64,000 nucleotides of DNA, taken from an uncultured Collinsella sp. (GTDB lineage Bacteria > Actinomycetota > Coriobacteriia > Coriobacteriales > Coriobacteriaceae). Each line of letters opens with the position of its first letter. Within the stretch, counting starts at the first letter, position 1. Location: the NCBI GenBank assembly GCA_934654795.1, contig CAKUGT010000003.1:38616-102615 (forward strand). Reading direction: 5' to 3'. The position numbers and the translations under genes were made by a program. The notes below the pieces were generated by a model. The model saw nothing but the letters and a program-made list of their open reading frames with translations. It did not search any database and was not told the origin of the DNA. This document shows positions 32,558-41,438 of this stretch, in pieces.

Positions 32558-34336
32558 CTAGTCGAGGTTCTCGCGGAGCCACTTGATGGCGCCAGCGGGG
32601 TCGCGAGTAAGGTCGATATATTCCTTACCGCGGGGAGCGAGCAGCTTAATGCCCAGACGATCGGTGTCGGCCTTCATGTCGTTGTAGTAGCTACGAACCT
32701 GCGGGGCAAGCACGATAACGTCGTACTGATCCATGATGGCGGTGTGCTGGCCATAGGCGCCTGCGGAGGAAGCGATGTTCTCTCCGGTCTGCGCGGCACC
32801 TTCCTTGATGGCGTTGGCGAGCATGGCAGAGGTGCCGGCGCCGGCGCACAGGACGAGGACCTTCAGGCCATCGACATCCTTCTTGGCGGATGCATCGGCA
32901 GCGGGCTCGGGCTGATCGGCGACAGGCTTGCTGTCGGCGGCGGCAACGGTCGTCTCGACGGAAGCGGTAGCCTGCTCGACAGCGGGCGCAGAGGCGTTGG
33001 CGGCGATGGCAGCAGCACCATCGGACTCGAGACCCAGCTCGGCGGCGCGCTCGGCCTCCTGGTCGCAGAGCAGCTTATCGTATGCCTTCAAGAACGGCAG
33101 GTAGATGATGGCGTCCAGCAAGATGATGACCGCGACAAATACCAGGGCAATAAGCTGGAAGTTCGTGGTGATGAAGATACCGATGGGGGCGGGGGTGGCC
33201 CAAGGCACCACGAAGGAGAAGCCGTTCATGCCCACGTTATCGATAAAGAACTTGGCAACACTCACGTTGACGCAGCCGGCGGCAACAAAGGGGATGAGCA
33301 TGTAGGGGTTAAGGATCATCGGCGCGCCAAAGAGCAGCGGCTCGTTGACAGCAAAGGCAACAGGAACAATCGAGGCCTTACCGACGGCCTTGAGCTGCTT
33401 GGACTTCATAAAGAGAATCAGCAGAAGCGGCACGATGAACGTGGCGCCGGTGCCGCCGAACTCACCCACGAGCGACATGTTAAAGGTGAGGGAGTGGGCA
33501 GGGTGGCCACCGGCCAGCAGAACCTGCAGGTTCTCGGCCTGGTTGGCAAGACGGATGGGGTCGATGCCCGGCTGGACGATCGAGGGGCCGTGGACGCCAA
33601 TGAACCAGAAGAACGCTGTGGCTGCCTGGATAAGGATAAGGCCAGGATAGGTTTCTGCAGCGGTAAAGAGCGGGGAGAGCAGTTTGATAAGCAGCTCGGA
33701 GAACGGAACGCCCATGAGGTTGCGCACGACGACATCGATGATGCCGCAGATGATGACGGCGCCGCCAAAGGGGATAATGTCGCGGAAGTTCTGAGCGATG
33801 GCGCCCGGAACCTCCTTGGGCAGCTTAATGGTCAGATCGCGCGAGACGCAGAACTTATAGACCCACACGGTAATGAACGCGGCGATATAGGCCGAGAACA
33901 GACCGCGCGTACCCATGCTGGTGCAGTCGAAGACCGAAAGCTCGGAGCCGTTGAACTTGGTGGTGAACTGCGTAACGGCGAGCAAAAGCATGCTGCACTG
34001 GGCGGCCACCATGGTGGAGCCGTCGTTGAGCACCTTGCCGGCGGGCATGCGACGGTTCATGGATGCCGTGAAGTTCTTGGCAGTGGTGCCGGCAACCATG
34101 ATGCCCATGACACCCATGGTGAAGTTGTAGAGCTTGTTGCACCAGTCGATGAGCGGCTGGGGCAGCGTGATGCCGACCACGCCGGGAAGCGTGGCGATCA
34201 GCAGAAAGATCGAAGAGGTGAGGACGATGGGCATGCACCCAAGGAATCCGTCCTTGATGGCCTGGAGGTAGATGTTCCTCGAGATCTTCTCAAAGAATGG
34301 TTGATGCTTTTCGAGCATCTTTACGATGGCGTCCAT
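32558..34336 (-). CDS. lacE: Lactose-family PTS permease EIICB, copy 1
   Basis: 592 residues: IIC domain (about 1-430) with NEPLLFGAPMILNPYM near 340, an Ala/Glu/Pro-rich linker (about 435-485), and IIB with VLVLCAGAGTS, C497 being the phosphorylated cysteine. First gene of a lacE-lacG operon divergent from the LacI-type regulator at 34612. The LacI operator at 34439-34460 and an ACCGTT-type pair at 34507-34538 lie in the divergent promoter region. Lactose is the obvious substrate, but the two parallel modules suggest different galactosides. Confidence 0.92.
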   Translation of the reverse strand: MDAIVKMLEKHQPFFEKISRNIYLQAIKDGFLGCMPIVLTSSIFLLIATLPGVVGITLPQPLIDWCNKLYNFTMGVMGIMVAGTTAKNFTASMNRRMPAGKVLNDGSTMVAAQCSMLLLAVTQFTTKFNGSELSVFDCTSMGTRGLFSAYIAAFITVWVYKFCVSRDLTIKLPKEVPGAIAQNFRDIIPFGGAVIICGIIDVVVRNLMGVPFSELLIKLLSPLFTAAETYPGLILIQAATAFFWFIGVHGPSIVQPGIDPIRLANQAENLQVLLAGGHPAHSLTFNMSLVGEFGGTGATFIVPLLLILFMKSKQLKAVGKASIVPVAFAVNEPLLFGAPMILNPYMLIPFVAAGCVNVSVAKFFIDNVGMNGFSFVVPWATPAPIGIFITTNFQLIALVFVAVIILLDAIIYLPFLKAYDKLLCDQEAERAAELGLESDGAAAIAANASAPAVEQATASVETTVAAADSKPVADQPEPAADASAKKDVDGLKVLVLCAGAGTSAMLANAIKEGAAQTGENIASSAGAYGQHTAIMDQYDVIVLAPQVRSYYNDMKADTDRLGIKLLAPRGKEYIDLTRDPAGAIKWLRENLD

Positions 34337-34412
34337 AAAGCTCCTTTGCTACTTGATGCGCGATGCATGTGGATGGAACTGGTCGTCGATGGATGGTCAG
34401 GACTGCCCGGAA

Positions 34413-34433
34413 GCCTTCCTGCGTAAGGAAGGC
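34413..34433. other. Hairpin in the lacE1 leader region
   Basis: GCCTTCC-TGCGTAA-GGAAGGC, a perfect 7-bp stem just next to the LacI operator. It would lie in the 5' leader of lacE copy 1 (minus strand). No T-run. Confidence 0.4.
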
Positions 34434-34438
34434 ATTGC

Positions 34439-34460
34439 GAAATGACAACGTTGTCATTTC
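34439..34460. promoter_or_regulatory. LacI-type operator of lac module 1
   Basis: A 22-bp perfect palindrome with core ATGACAACGTTGTCAT (34442-34457). A second, imperfect copy (ATGACAACGTAAGACAT, 34465-34481) lies beside it. Frame ATGnnnACGTnnnCAT is shared with the other two LacI modules. Confidence 0.8.
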
Positions 34461-34506
34461 GTTAATGACAACGTAAGACATTTTTGGAAGAGCAACAAGG
34501 ATATAC

Positions 34507-34538
34507 GGGTGAGTGGTCGATTTTGTCCGGTAAACGGT
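34507..34538 (-). promoter_or_regulatory. Sugar-promoter direct repeat, 21-bp spacing (lacE copy 1)
   Basis: On the minus strand ACCGTTTACCG (34538-34528), then a degenerate ACCACTCACCC 21 bp later (34517-34507), pointing toward lacE copy 1, whose start is 171 bp further. Confidence 0.5.
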
Positions 34539-34611
34539 TGATTTATCAGTCAGGCAGGTAGTGTATGCTAGAACGCAAAAAACAAGCGATAGAGACCCGA
34601 GTGGAGAAGCA

Positions 34612-35622
34612 GTGACAACGATGGACAAGAAAAACGTCTCAATGAACGATGTGGCGGTTGCCGCCGGCGTGTCTCTCAAGACGGTATCTCGTGTAATCAA
34701 TGAGCCCGATAGCGTGCGCGAGTCGACGCGCGAGAAGGTCCATGCGGCCATGGAGGCGCTCGGATTTCGAACTAACTTTGCCGCGCGCTCACTCAAGTTG
34801 GGCCGTTACGGGTGCATCGGCGTGGTGCTGTTCCACTTGTCGGGCGGCGCCGTGGACATGATCGACGGTATCGCCGATGCCGCCGAAGAGCGAGGCTTTG
34901 CTCTCACGATGATCAAGAAACGAGCGGGGGAGAAGATGACCCTCGCCGATGCAGCGCGCAGGATGTCGCAGCTGCCCGTCGATGGCATGATTTTCAACCT
35001 GCGTCAGATGGTCGATGACTTTGATACCTTTGAGGCGCCGAAGGACCTTAAGACGGTGATTATCACGTCGATGGAGCATCCTACCTGCTCTACCGTTAGT
35101 GACGACCAAGAGGGCGGCGCGCGCATGGCGTGCGAGTACTTCTTGGATCATGGTCACAAGAACGTGTACTTCGTTTCGGGTAAGAAAGAGTCGCTGTCGA
35201 GCCAGTGCCGTATGAAAGGTTGGCGTGCGGCACTCGAGGCGCGTGGCATCGAGCCGCCTGAGCCTCTGCAGGGCGATTGGAATGCGGATAGTGGCTATGC
35301 CGCGGGTCTTGTGCTTGCCGATAAGCCCGATTGCACGGCGGTCCTCGCTGCTAACGACTGCATGGCAAACGGCGTGATGACGGCTCTACGTGACAAAGGG
35401 CTCAGTGTGCCCGATGATGTGTCCGTGATCGGCTTCGACGATGAGCTCTACAAGACCATTCCCAACTCGATTCTGACATCGGTGAAGTTTCGCCATCGCG
35501 AGCTGGGCGTCCGTGCGCTTAACGAGGTCGTCGCAGGTCTGGAAGCCCCGAGCTCCAGAAGCCGGACGCTCGTCTCCGGCGTGCTGGTCGAGCGCTCCAG
35601 CGTAAGGGACCTGCGGGCGTAG
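34612..35622 (+). CDS. LacI-family regulator of lac module 1
   Basis: 336 residues from the GTG at 34612 (GGAG 6 nt upstream); an ATG at 34621 is too far from that site. The N-terminal helix-turn-helix reads VSMNDVAVAAGVSLKTVSRVIN (about 9-30, quoted as region), the hinge ARSLKLGRYGCIG follows, and the rest is the periplasmic-binding-protein-like effector domain ending DVSVIGFDDELY ... VRDLRA. Divergent from lacE copy 1 with a palindromic operator between. Closely related to the regulators at 39661 and 50747. Confidence 0.92.
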   Translation: MTTMDKKNVSMNDVAVAAGVSLKTVSRVINEPDSVRESTREKVHAAMEALGFRTNFAARSLKLGRYGCIGVVLFHLSGGAVDMIDGIADAAEERGFALTMIKKRAGEKMTLADAARRMSQLPVDGMIFNLRQMVDDFDTFEAPKDLKTVIITSMEHPTCSTVSDDQEGGARMACEYFLDHGHKNVYFVSGKKESLSSQCRMKGWRAALEARGIEPPEPLQGDWNADSGYAAGLVLADKPDCTAVLAANDCMANGVMTALRDKGLSVPDDVSVIGFDDELYKTIPNSILTSVKFRHRELGVRALNEVVAGLEAPSSRSRTLVSGVLVERSSVRDLRA

Positions 35623-35640
35623 GCGTGCTCGGCTCGTTCA

Positions 35641-35775
35641 TCTCAACCTGTAACAGGTAGGGCCGAAAATCTCAGCTAGATGTTACAGATTGAGATATTT
35701 CTGCTCGGGCGTTCTGTTTGTCTCGATCTGTAACAGCTTGGAGCGAAAAACTCAGCTAGATGTTACAGATTGAGA
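35641..35775. repeat. BIME-like array, copies 5-6, 80-bp period
   Basis: Elements at 35641-35695 and 35721-35775, each 15+25+15 bp, starts exactly 80 bp apart. They fill the gap between the convergent 3' ends of the LacI-type gene and lacG copy 2. Confidence 0.92.
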
Positions 35776-35798
35776 CAAACGTGCGGTACGGTCTGCCC

Positions 35799-35843
35799 AA
35801 AAAAGGCCGGGGGCGGCGCGTCGTGTGACGTGCCGCCCCCGGC
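35799..35843 (-). terminator. Terminator of lacG copy 2 (minus strand)
   Basis: Minus strand: GCCGGGGGCGGC and GCCGCCCCCGGC pair across a 14-nt loop, followed by CTTTTTT. Confidence 0.92.
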
Positions 35844-35896
35844 TGAGAAATGGGGACAGGTTATGTGAGCGGGGCAATTCCGCTGGTCGCAAGCCG

Positions 35897-37336
35897 CTAG
35901 TCCAGACGACGGGTCTGCGCTACGTGCTTATACCAGTAGGCGCTTGCCTTGGGCGTGCGCTTCTGGGTTTCAAAGTCAACGTAGAAGAAGCCATAACGCT
36001 TGTTGTAGCCATTGGTCCAGGAGAACTGATCCTGCAGGCTCCACAGGAAGTAACCGCCCACGTTGACACCCACCTCCATGGCCTTGAGCAGCCAGCGCAG
36101 GTGCTGCTCGATGTAGTCGATGCGCGGCTGGTCGTCCACAAAACCGTCCTTGTAGGGGTCCTTGTAGCCCATGCCGTTTTCGGTAATGAAGATCTGCTTG
36201 TAGTTGGGGTAGCGCTGCTTAATGTAGACGAGCAGATCGAACAGACCCTCGGGATAGATGATCCAGTCCCAGTCGGTGGTGGGGATGCCGGACTTGTTCA
36301 CATGCTCGCCAATGCCCTTGACGCGCCAGCGACCGGTGCCCTTCTCGCCCGTACCGTTGTGGTGCAGGTCGTTCTCGCCATCGTAAGCCTTCAAAAAACG
36401 GCACTGGTAGTTGTTAACGCCCAGGTAGTCGTTGTAGAGCGCTGCTTCGCGCATAATCTTGAGGTCCTCGTCCAGGATCTCGATGGTGCCGCCCGAGACG
36501 GCAGCCAGGCGGTTGGCGCACTCGAGGGTGTCGGGAGCATAGTCGCCGCGGAAGGTGGCGTCGAGTAAAAACTGGTTTTGCAGCACGTGCTCGTTGTTGG
36601 CGGCCTTGATGTCGGCGGGGTCGTTCTCGTTGAGCGGGTACTTAAACTCCAGCGACTGGATGACGCCGATCTTGCCCTTAAAGCCGCCGTTGTGGAAGGC
36701 CAGCACGGCCTTGGCGTGTGCGAGCATCATGTTGTGCTCGCACTGGAAGGCCTCGGCCAGATGAGCTTTGACGCCGCCGGGGAAGGTGCCCTCGATGTAG
36801 GTGTTAGAGGCGTCGGCCCAGATCTCGTTAAAGGTGAACCAGTAGGTCACCTGGTCGGCGTACTCCTTAAAGCAGAAGGTGGCAAAGTCCACAAAGGCGT
36901 CGATGGTTTCGCGGCTGAGGAAGTCGCCCTTCTCAAAGAGGGGGAGTGGCGTATCGAAGTGGTGCAGCGTGACGAACGGCTCGACGTGATGCTTGTGGCA
37001 CTCGGCGAAGAGGTCGTGGTAGAACTGCACGCCCTCGGGGTTGATCTCGCCGGTGCCGTTGGGGAAGATGCGGCTCCAGGCGATGGAGAGACGGATGCCG
37101 TTGATGCCGAACTCCTCGCACAGCTCCAGATCGACGGGATACTGGTTGTAGAAGTCAGAAGCGGGATCGGGGGAGAAGCGGCCCTGGGCCTCCAGGAAGT
37201 CGTCCCAGGCAACCTTGCCCTTACCGTGAGTGCGGGTCTCGCCCTCTACCTGGTAGGCAGCGGTGGCGCCGCCAAAGACAAAGTCCTCGGGAAACTGCGC
37301 GGGCGGGTTGGTGACGCTAGCAGGGTTAACGGACAT
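35897..37336 (-). CDS. lacG: 6-phospho-beta-galactosidase (GH1), copy 2
   Basis: 479 residues from the ATG at 37336 (MSVNPASVTN); longer upstream frames have no support. Acid/base E171 in WFTFNEI and nucleophile E386 in FITENGMGY. HVEPFVTLHHFDTP and TDWDWIIYPEGLFD match lactococcal LacG even more closely than copy 1 does. It lies 192 bp behind lacE copy 2 on the same strand. That gap holds a GGCGGCGC/GCGCCGCC hairpin (37428-37456), which may lower expression of lacG relative to lacE. Its exact galactoside may differ from copy 1. Confidence 0.92.
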   Translation of the reverse strand: MSVNPASVTNPPAQFPEDFVFGGATAAYQVEGETRTHGKGKVAWDDFLEAQGRFSPDPASDFYNQYPVDLELCEEFGINGIRLSIAWSRIFPNGTGEINPEGVQFYHDLFAECHKHHVEPFVTLHHFDTPLPLFEKGDFLSRETIDAFVDFATFCFKEYADQVTYWFTFNEIWADASNTYIEGTFPGGVKAHLAEAFQCEHNMMLAHAKAVLAFHNGGFKGKIGVIQSLEFKYPLNENDPADIKAANNEHVLQNQFLLDATFRGDYAPDTLECANRLAAVSGGTIEILDEDLKIMREAALYNDYLGVNNYQCRFLKAYDGENDLHHNGTGEKGTGRWRVKGIGEHVNKSGIPTTDWDWIIYPEGLFDLLVYIKQRYPNYKQIFITENGMGYKDPYKDGFVDDQPRIDYIEQHLRWLLKAMEVGVNVGGYFLWSLQDQFSWTNGYNKRYGFFYVDFETQKRTPKASAYWYKHVAQTRRLD

Positions 37337-37427
37337 AATGATCCAATCATTTGAACAATGGAAACGGTGCAGAGTGGGCCAAAGCCAGCGAGCGACGCCC
37401 AGGCGAGTCAGATTGCCCCGAAACAAG

Positions 37428-37506
37428 GCGGCGCTGACCTTGTGGTCGCGCCGCCGAAGTTGAGCGGCAATCTGGCCGGCTGGGCGCCGCGCAGCGTCGA
37501 GCCGGC
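37428..37506 (-). other. Two hairpins in the lacE2-lacG2 gap
   Basis: GGCGGCGC (37428-37435) pairs with GCGCCGCC (37449-37456), and GCCGGCT with AGCCGGC nearby (about 37477-37505). No clear T-run. Possible processing or attenuation point between the two genes. Confidence 0.45.
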
Positions 37507-37528
37507 CGCTGTTCGTTAGAACAGCGGA

Positions 37529-39304
37529 CTAAAGGGAGAGCTGCTCGGAGACGAAGGCGAGAGACTTGTCGCCGTTCTGGGAGAGCTCGATGTACTGCTT
37601 GCCGCGGCAGGCGACGCACTTGTTGCCCACGCGCTCGCAGTCCTTCTGCAGGTCGGCGAGGTAGCTCGCGGCCTGCGGGGCCAGGACGACCAGGTCAAAG
37701 TCGGGGAGCATGTCCACGTGGTTGCCATAGGCGTCGGCAGCGGTCTCCAGGTCGATACCGCGCTCCTTGGCGGCCTTGGCCAGTGCGTTGGCCAGCAGGC
37801 CCGAGGTGCCGCCACCCTGGCAGAGCACGAGCACGCGCTTGCCGTTGAGGTCGCTGGCAGCCGTGGCCTCGGCGGCGGGGGCTGCAGCGGCGGGGGAGGC
37901 GTCGGCCTTTACGGCCTCGGCAGCGGCGCCGTCGGCAACGCTCTTGGCATCGGCCTTGCCCTGGAAGGCGTCGTTGAGCTTGGCAGCCTTCTCGGCGTTC
38001 TTGGCGGCGAGCTCCTCCTGGGAGATCTCGGCCTCCTCGGCGCACTTCTGGGCGTCATAGGCACGGAAGAACGGGTAGTACAGAAGGAAGTCGACGACCA
38101 GGATGACGGCGAGCATCACAAAGGCGAGCGGCTGGAAGCCCAGGCCCATGATGGTGCCGATGGGGCCGGGAACGGTCCAGGGCAGGGTGTACATAAAGCC
38201 GTTCATGCCCAGGAAGTCGATAAAGACCTTGAGGATCCAGACGTTGGCGATCGGGGCAAAGACAAACGGGACAAAGAAGACGGGGTTGAGCACGATGGGC
38301 GCGGCGAACAGCAGCGGCTCGTTGACGGCGAAGCAGACCGGGACGATGGAGGCCTTACCGACCGCACGCATCTCCTGGGACTTAGCCAGGAAACAGAACA
38401 TGAAGACGAGGACGAGCGTGGCGCCGGTGCCGCCCATGCAGACGACGAAGTACTGGGCGCCCTGCGTCAGGACGGCAGAAGCGTGTTGACCGGCCTGGAA
38501 CGCAGCCAGGTTGTCGGTCATGTTGGCAACGAGAGCGGCGGCGATGGCGGGCTCGACGATCGAGGGACCGTGGACGCCCACGAACCAGAAGAGGCTCATG
38601 GCGCCGTAGATCACAGCGAGGCCGATGTAGCCGTCGGCAGCGGTGAACAAGGGCTGGAACACCTGGATGACGCCCTGGGCAAAGCAGAAGCCAAAGGCAG
38701 AGCGGAAGACGATGTCAAAGACCCAAAAGACGGTGATGCAGACGGAGAAGGGGATGATGTCCTTAAAGGTCTGCGAGATGTTGGGCGGAACCTGCTCGGG
38801 CATCTTGACGGTGATGTTGCGCTTAATGAAGAACTTGTAGATGATGCCGGTCACAAACGCAGCGATGAAAGCGGTCAGCAGACCCTTGGAGCCAAGGTAG
38901 GTGGTGTTGAAGCCGCTGGCGGCGTCCGTGGCGATGGTGTCGCTCGAAAGGAGCAAGAAGCCGATGATGGCCGCGCACATGCACGAGATGAAGTTAATCT
39001 GGTTGTTCTTGGGCAGGTCGCGGTTCTGAGCGTCGGCGAAGTGCTTGGCCGTGGTGGCGGCGCAGGCGATGGCCAGGATGCCCATGGAGTAGTTGTAGCA
39101 CTTCCACAGGGCGTTGTTGATGTCATCGGGCCAGTAGAAACCCCAGATGTTGGGGACCGAGGCTACCAGACAGAAGATGGACGAGAAGATGATGATGGGG
39201 ATGACGGAGATAAAGCCGTCGCGAATCGCCTTGAGGTACTTGTTGCGGGCGATCGCGTTGAAAAAGGGCTGGCCCTTTTCGATGGTGGCGATGAGTTGCT
39301 CCAT
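37529..39304 (-). CDS. lacE: Lactose-family PTS permease EIICB, copy 2
   Basis: 591 residues. IIC (about 1-425) begins MEQLIATIEKGQPFFNAIARNKYL and contains NEPLLFAAPIVLNPVF; then an Ala-rich linker and IIB with VLVLCQGGGTS, C495 phosphorylated. It is more distant from the other two EIICBs than they are from each other. First gene of lacE-lacG module 2, divergent from the LacI-type gene at 39661. Two LacI operators (39364-39385, 39486-39503) lie in the promoter region. Substrate lactose or a related galactoside. Confidence 0.92.
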   Translation of the reverse strand: MEQLIATIEKGQPFFNAIARNKYLKAIRDGFISVIPIIIFSSIFCLVASVPNIWGFYWPDDINNALWKCYNYSMGILAIACAATTAKHFADAQNRDLPKNNQINFISCMCAAIIGFLLLSSDTIATDAASGFNTTYLGSKGLLTAFIAAFVTGIIYKFFIKRNITVKMPEQVPPNISQTFKDIIPFSVCITVFWVFDIVFRSAFGFCFAQGVIQVFQPLFTAADGYIGLAVIYGAMSLFWFVGVHGPSIVEPAIAAALVANMTDNLAAFQAGQHASAVLTQGAQYFVVCMGGTGATLVLVFMFCFLAKSQEMRAVGKASIVPVCFAVNEPLLFAAPIVLNPVFFVPFVFAPIANVWILKVFIDFLGMNGFMYTLPWTVPGPIGTIMGLGFQPLAFVMLAVILVVDFLLYYPFFRAYDAQKCAEEAEISQEELAAKNAEKAAKLNDAFQGKADAKSVADGAAAEAVKADASPAAAAPAAEATAASDLNGKRVLVLCQGGGTSGLLANALAKAAKERGIDLETAADAYGNHVDMLPDFDLVVLAPQAASYLADLQKDCERVGNKCVACRGKQYIELSQNGDKSLAFVSEQLSL

Positions 39305-39363
39305 GCAATGCTCCTAAGAGTCGGTGGGTTAGCAACGATGGAAACTTCTGGCGTTCGCTTGCC

Positions 39364-39385
39364 AAAATGTTGACGTTGCCATTTT
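39364..39385. promoter_or_regulatory. LacI-type operator 1 of lac module 2
   Basis: ATGTTGACGTTGCCAT (39367-39382), imperfect palindrome extended by AA/TT on both sides, 60 bp before the lacE copy 2 start. Confidence 0.7.
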
Positions 39386-39485
39386 GTGACACAAAAAAAG
39401 AAGCGAACCGGTGGTTCCTGTGCCTGCGAACCGTCGATTTCTTACGCGTAAACGTTTGAGCCGCCCGGTGGCTCTGTGTTTGCAC

Positions 39486-39503
39486 AATGGCAACGTTAAC
39501 ATT
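39486..39503. promoter_or_regulatory. LacI-type operator 2 of lac module 2
   Basis: ATGGCAACGTTAACAT (39487-39502), the inverted form of operator 1 with one or two changes. 120 bp from operator 1, compatible with looping. Confidence 0.7.
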
Positions 39504-39538
39504 CGGACGACAAAAGCCGTTCGGGGGAGCAAAAATGT

Positions 39539-39549
39539 CGGTGAACGGT
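39539..39549 (-). promoter_or_regulatory. Sugar-promoter motif (lacE copy 2)
   Basis: CGGTGAACGGT, ACCGTTCACCG on the minus strand, toward lacE copy 2 (235 bp to its start). Single copy. Confidence 0.45.
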
Positions 39550-39630
39550 AGGTTTTGGGTGGTGAGCGTATGGTGGGGAGGCGTTGGATATACTTGAAGA
39601 CGTTTCATTTGACTGCGTAGGGTGCCACCA

Positions 39631-39646
39631 ATGGCATCGTTGACAT
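39631..39646. promoter_or_regulatory. LacI-type operator 3 of lac module 2
   Basis: ATGGCATCGTTGACAT, ending 14 bp before the ATG of the LacI-type gene. It suggests autoregulation. Confidence 0.6.
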
Positions 39647-39660
39647 AGAAAGATCGACCT

Positions 39661-40665
39661 ATGGCCGCTGTTAAAAAATCGGTTTCCGTTAAGGACGTGG
39701 CGCGTCTCGCGGGCGTCTCGGAGCAGACGGTCTCGCGTACCGTGCACGATTCACCCAGCGTTCGCCCCGAGACCAAGGAGCGCGTGCGCGCCGCCATGCG
39801 CGAACTGGGCTATCGCCCCAATTTTGCCGGTCGATCGCTGCGTCGCGGCAAGTTTAAGACCGTCGGCGTCGCCATGTTCAACATCACCGGCACCGGCAAC
39901 CTCGACCGTATGGAGGGCTTTGCCGCCGCCGCCGATAAGCACGGCTATGCCATCACCCTCACTAAAGTAGACGGGCATCCGTATACCCTCGAGAGCGCAT
40001 CGTCGCGCATGAGCGCACTGCCGGTCGACGGCATGGTCGTGATCATGAACCGTATGCCGGCAGACTTTGGTACCTTTGAGCCGCTTCCCGGTATGCAGAC
40101 GGTGCTCGTTACCATGCTGGAGCACCCGCTCTGTTCAACGGTCGATAACGACCAGTTCGATTGCTCGCGCCAAGTTGTCGAGTACTTGCTGGGACAGGGG
40201 CACAAGACCGTGCACTTTATCTCGTGCCCCGAGCGCTCGCTTTCGGGCATGCGGCGCGAGGAAGGCTGGCGTGAGACATTGCGTGCGCATGGCATTGAGC
40301 CGCCGCGACTCGTCCGTGGCGATTGGACGGCACAGAGCGGATATGCTGCCGGTCAGGCTCTGGCGGACGATCCGACCTGTACGGCCATTTATGCTTCCAA
40401 CGATGCCATGGCATATGGCTGCATCCGTGGGCTCGAGTCGCGCGGGAAGCGCGTGCCCCAGGATGTGAGCGTGGTGGGTGTTGATGACAGCCTGGGCGAT
40501 ATCGTGCCTGACCGTCGCCTGACGACGGTGCGCTTTGACAACAAGCGCGTCGGCATGTGGGCGGTCGACAAGATTGCCGGCGCCGAGGGGGGTGCGTCTG
40601 GCGTGGAGCACATGCTGATCCCCGGTGTGCTCGTAGAGGGCGATACGGTGCGCGATTTGCATTAG
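39661..40665 (+). CDS. LacI-family regulator of lac module 2
   Basis: 334 residues. Helix-turn-helix VSVKDVARLAGVSEQTVSRTVH (about 8-29, region) followed by FAGRSLRRGKFKTVGV and the effector domain with VEYLLGQGHKTVHFIS and DVSVVGVDDSLGD. Divergent from lacE copy 2; three ATGnnnACGTnnnCAT-type operators flank it. About as similar to the galK-linked regulator at 50747 as to the one at 34612, so the three arose by duplication. The ligand is unknown; an allolactose-like or phosphosugar ligand is possible. Confidence 0.92.
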   Translation: MAAVKKSVSVKDVARLAGVSEQTVSRTVHDSPSVRPETKERVRAAMRELGYRPNFAGRSLRRGKFKTVGVAMFNITGTGNLDRMEGFAAAADKHGYAITLTKVDGHPYTLESASSRMSALPVDGMVVIMNRMPADFGTFEPLPGMQTVLVTMLEHPLCSTVDNDQFDCSRQVVEYLLGQGHKTVHFISCPERSLSGMRREEGWRETLRAHGIEPPRLVRGDWTAQSGYAAGQALADDPTCTAIYASNDAMAYGCIRGLESRGKRVPQDVSVVGVDDSLGDIVPDRRLTTVRFDNKRVGMWAVDKIAGAEGGASGVEHMLIPGVLVEGDTVRDLH

Positions 40666-40725
40666 GGTGCGGTCCTGTTTGGGTTGTCGCTAACTGTGTT
40701 CGATATTGTTCAGATTGGTTTAAAA

Positions 40726-40757
40726 ACCGTTCACGGACGAAAATTGACCGTTCATAG
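40726..40757 (+). promoter_or_regulatory. Sugar-promoter direct repeat, 21-bp spacing (lacF)
   Basis: ACCGTTCACGG (40726-40736), and exactly 21 bp later ACCGTTCATAG (40747-40757), 123 bp before lacF on its strand. The TTGACC inside the second copy could double as a -35. Confidence 0.6.
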
Positions 40758-40777
40758 CTTGAAATAACGTTTTGCGC

Positions 40778-40789
40778 TGTTCTTTTTTG
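40778..40789 (+). promoter_or_regulatory. TGTTCTTTTTTG motif shared with the lacA region
   Basis: Matches the half of the palindrome TTTGTTC-N6-GAACAAA upstream of lacA (42590-42609). Possible common regulator of lacF and lacABXC. Confidence 0.4.
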
Positions 40790-40879
40790 TTTGAATGATA
40801 ATGTTTCTGGCATACACAACGCAGCGCGTATGCCCGGACGCGATGCTCTCCATTGGTTCATATGTGAAAGGAACGCAAT

Positions 40880-41218
40880 ATGGCAACCAAAGAAGAAATC
40901 TCGATGGTTGGATTCGAGATTGTCGCATACGCAGGTGACGCCCAGACCGATTTGCTTGCGGCACTCGATGCTGCTCGCGAGGGTGATTTTGAGAAGGCCG
41001 AACAGCTGCACAAGGATGCCAGCGATGCACTTATCGGCGCCCACGACACGCAGACCAAGCTGCTTTCGCAGGAGGCCGGCGGCGGCGAGATGGAGATGAC
41101 CTTCATCATGGCCCATGCTCAGGATACTCTCATGACCACCATGATTCTGGAGAAGCAGACCCGCTTTACCATCGATGCCTACAAGCGCATCGCCGATCTT
41201 GAGGCCAAGCTCGCCTAA
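40880..41218 (+). CDS. lacF: Lactose-family PTS EIIA
   Basis: 112 residues, the usual length of LacF. Trimeric cytosolic phosphocarrier that takes phosphate from HPr and passes it to the IIB cysteine of LacE. The active-site histidine is H79 in MAHAQDTLM. FEIVAYAGDAQTDLLAALDAA near the N-terminus is family-typical. It is the only lactose-family EIIA in this window, so it probably serves both lacE copies and perhaps the EIICB at 28456. RBS GAAAGGA. It follows the LacI-type gene by 214 bp and has its own promoter signals and terminator. Confidence 0.95.
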   Translation: MATKEEISMVGFEIVAYAGDAQTDLLAALDAAREGDFEKAEQLHKDASDALIGAHDTQTKLLSQEAGGGEMEMTFIMAHAQDTLMTTMILEKQTRFTIDAYKRIADLEAKLA

Positions 41219-41248
41219 CGAACTCTCACAACCAAGTCCCCTTCCAAA

Positions 41249-41279
41249 AGCCCTGTCGCAACCCCGCGGCAGGGCTTTT
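41249..41279 (+). terminator. Rho-independent terminator after lacF
   Basis: AGCCCTGTCGC with GCGGCAGGGCT across a C-rich loop, then TTTC. Confidence 0.85.
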
Positions 41280-41292
41280 CTGTCCCTCAGCC

Positions 41293-41363
41293 TAAGTTGC
41301 GGTGAAATAGGGACTGAATGGGCCTTCTAACAGCAAAAACAGTCCCTATTTCACCGCAACTTA
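41293..41363. repeat. 24-bp perfect inverted repeat with 23-bp loop
   Basis: The arms at 41293-41316 and 41340-41363 are exact inverted copies (ends TAAGTTGCGG ... CCGCAACTTA). It lies between the lacF terminator and the next gene. The stem is too long for a standard terminator and there is no T-run. Possibly another dispersed palindromic element. Confidence 0.8.
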
Positions 41364-41438
41364 TTCGGCGCTGTTGGATATTTTGCTTCGTGGGTATACT
41401 TCCATCCGCAATACAGGCCGGACTGAGGAGGTATCCAA

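Noticed and set aside
31526..34426. A 966-codon plus-strand frame across lacG copy 1 and lacE copy 1 (and similar long frames at 8813-10225, 10390-12483 and 37718-39373).
   Set aside because: They are antisense shadows caused by GC-rich codon bias; the opposite strands code for clear enzymes and permeases.
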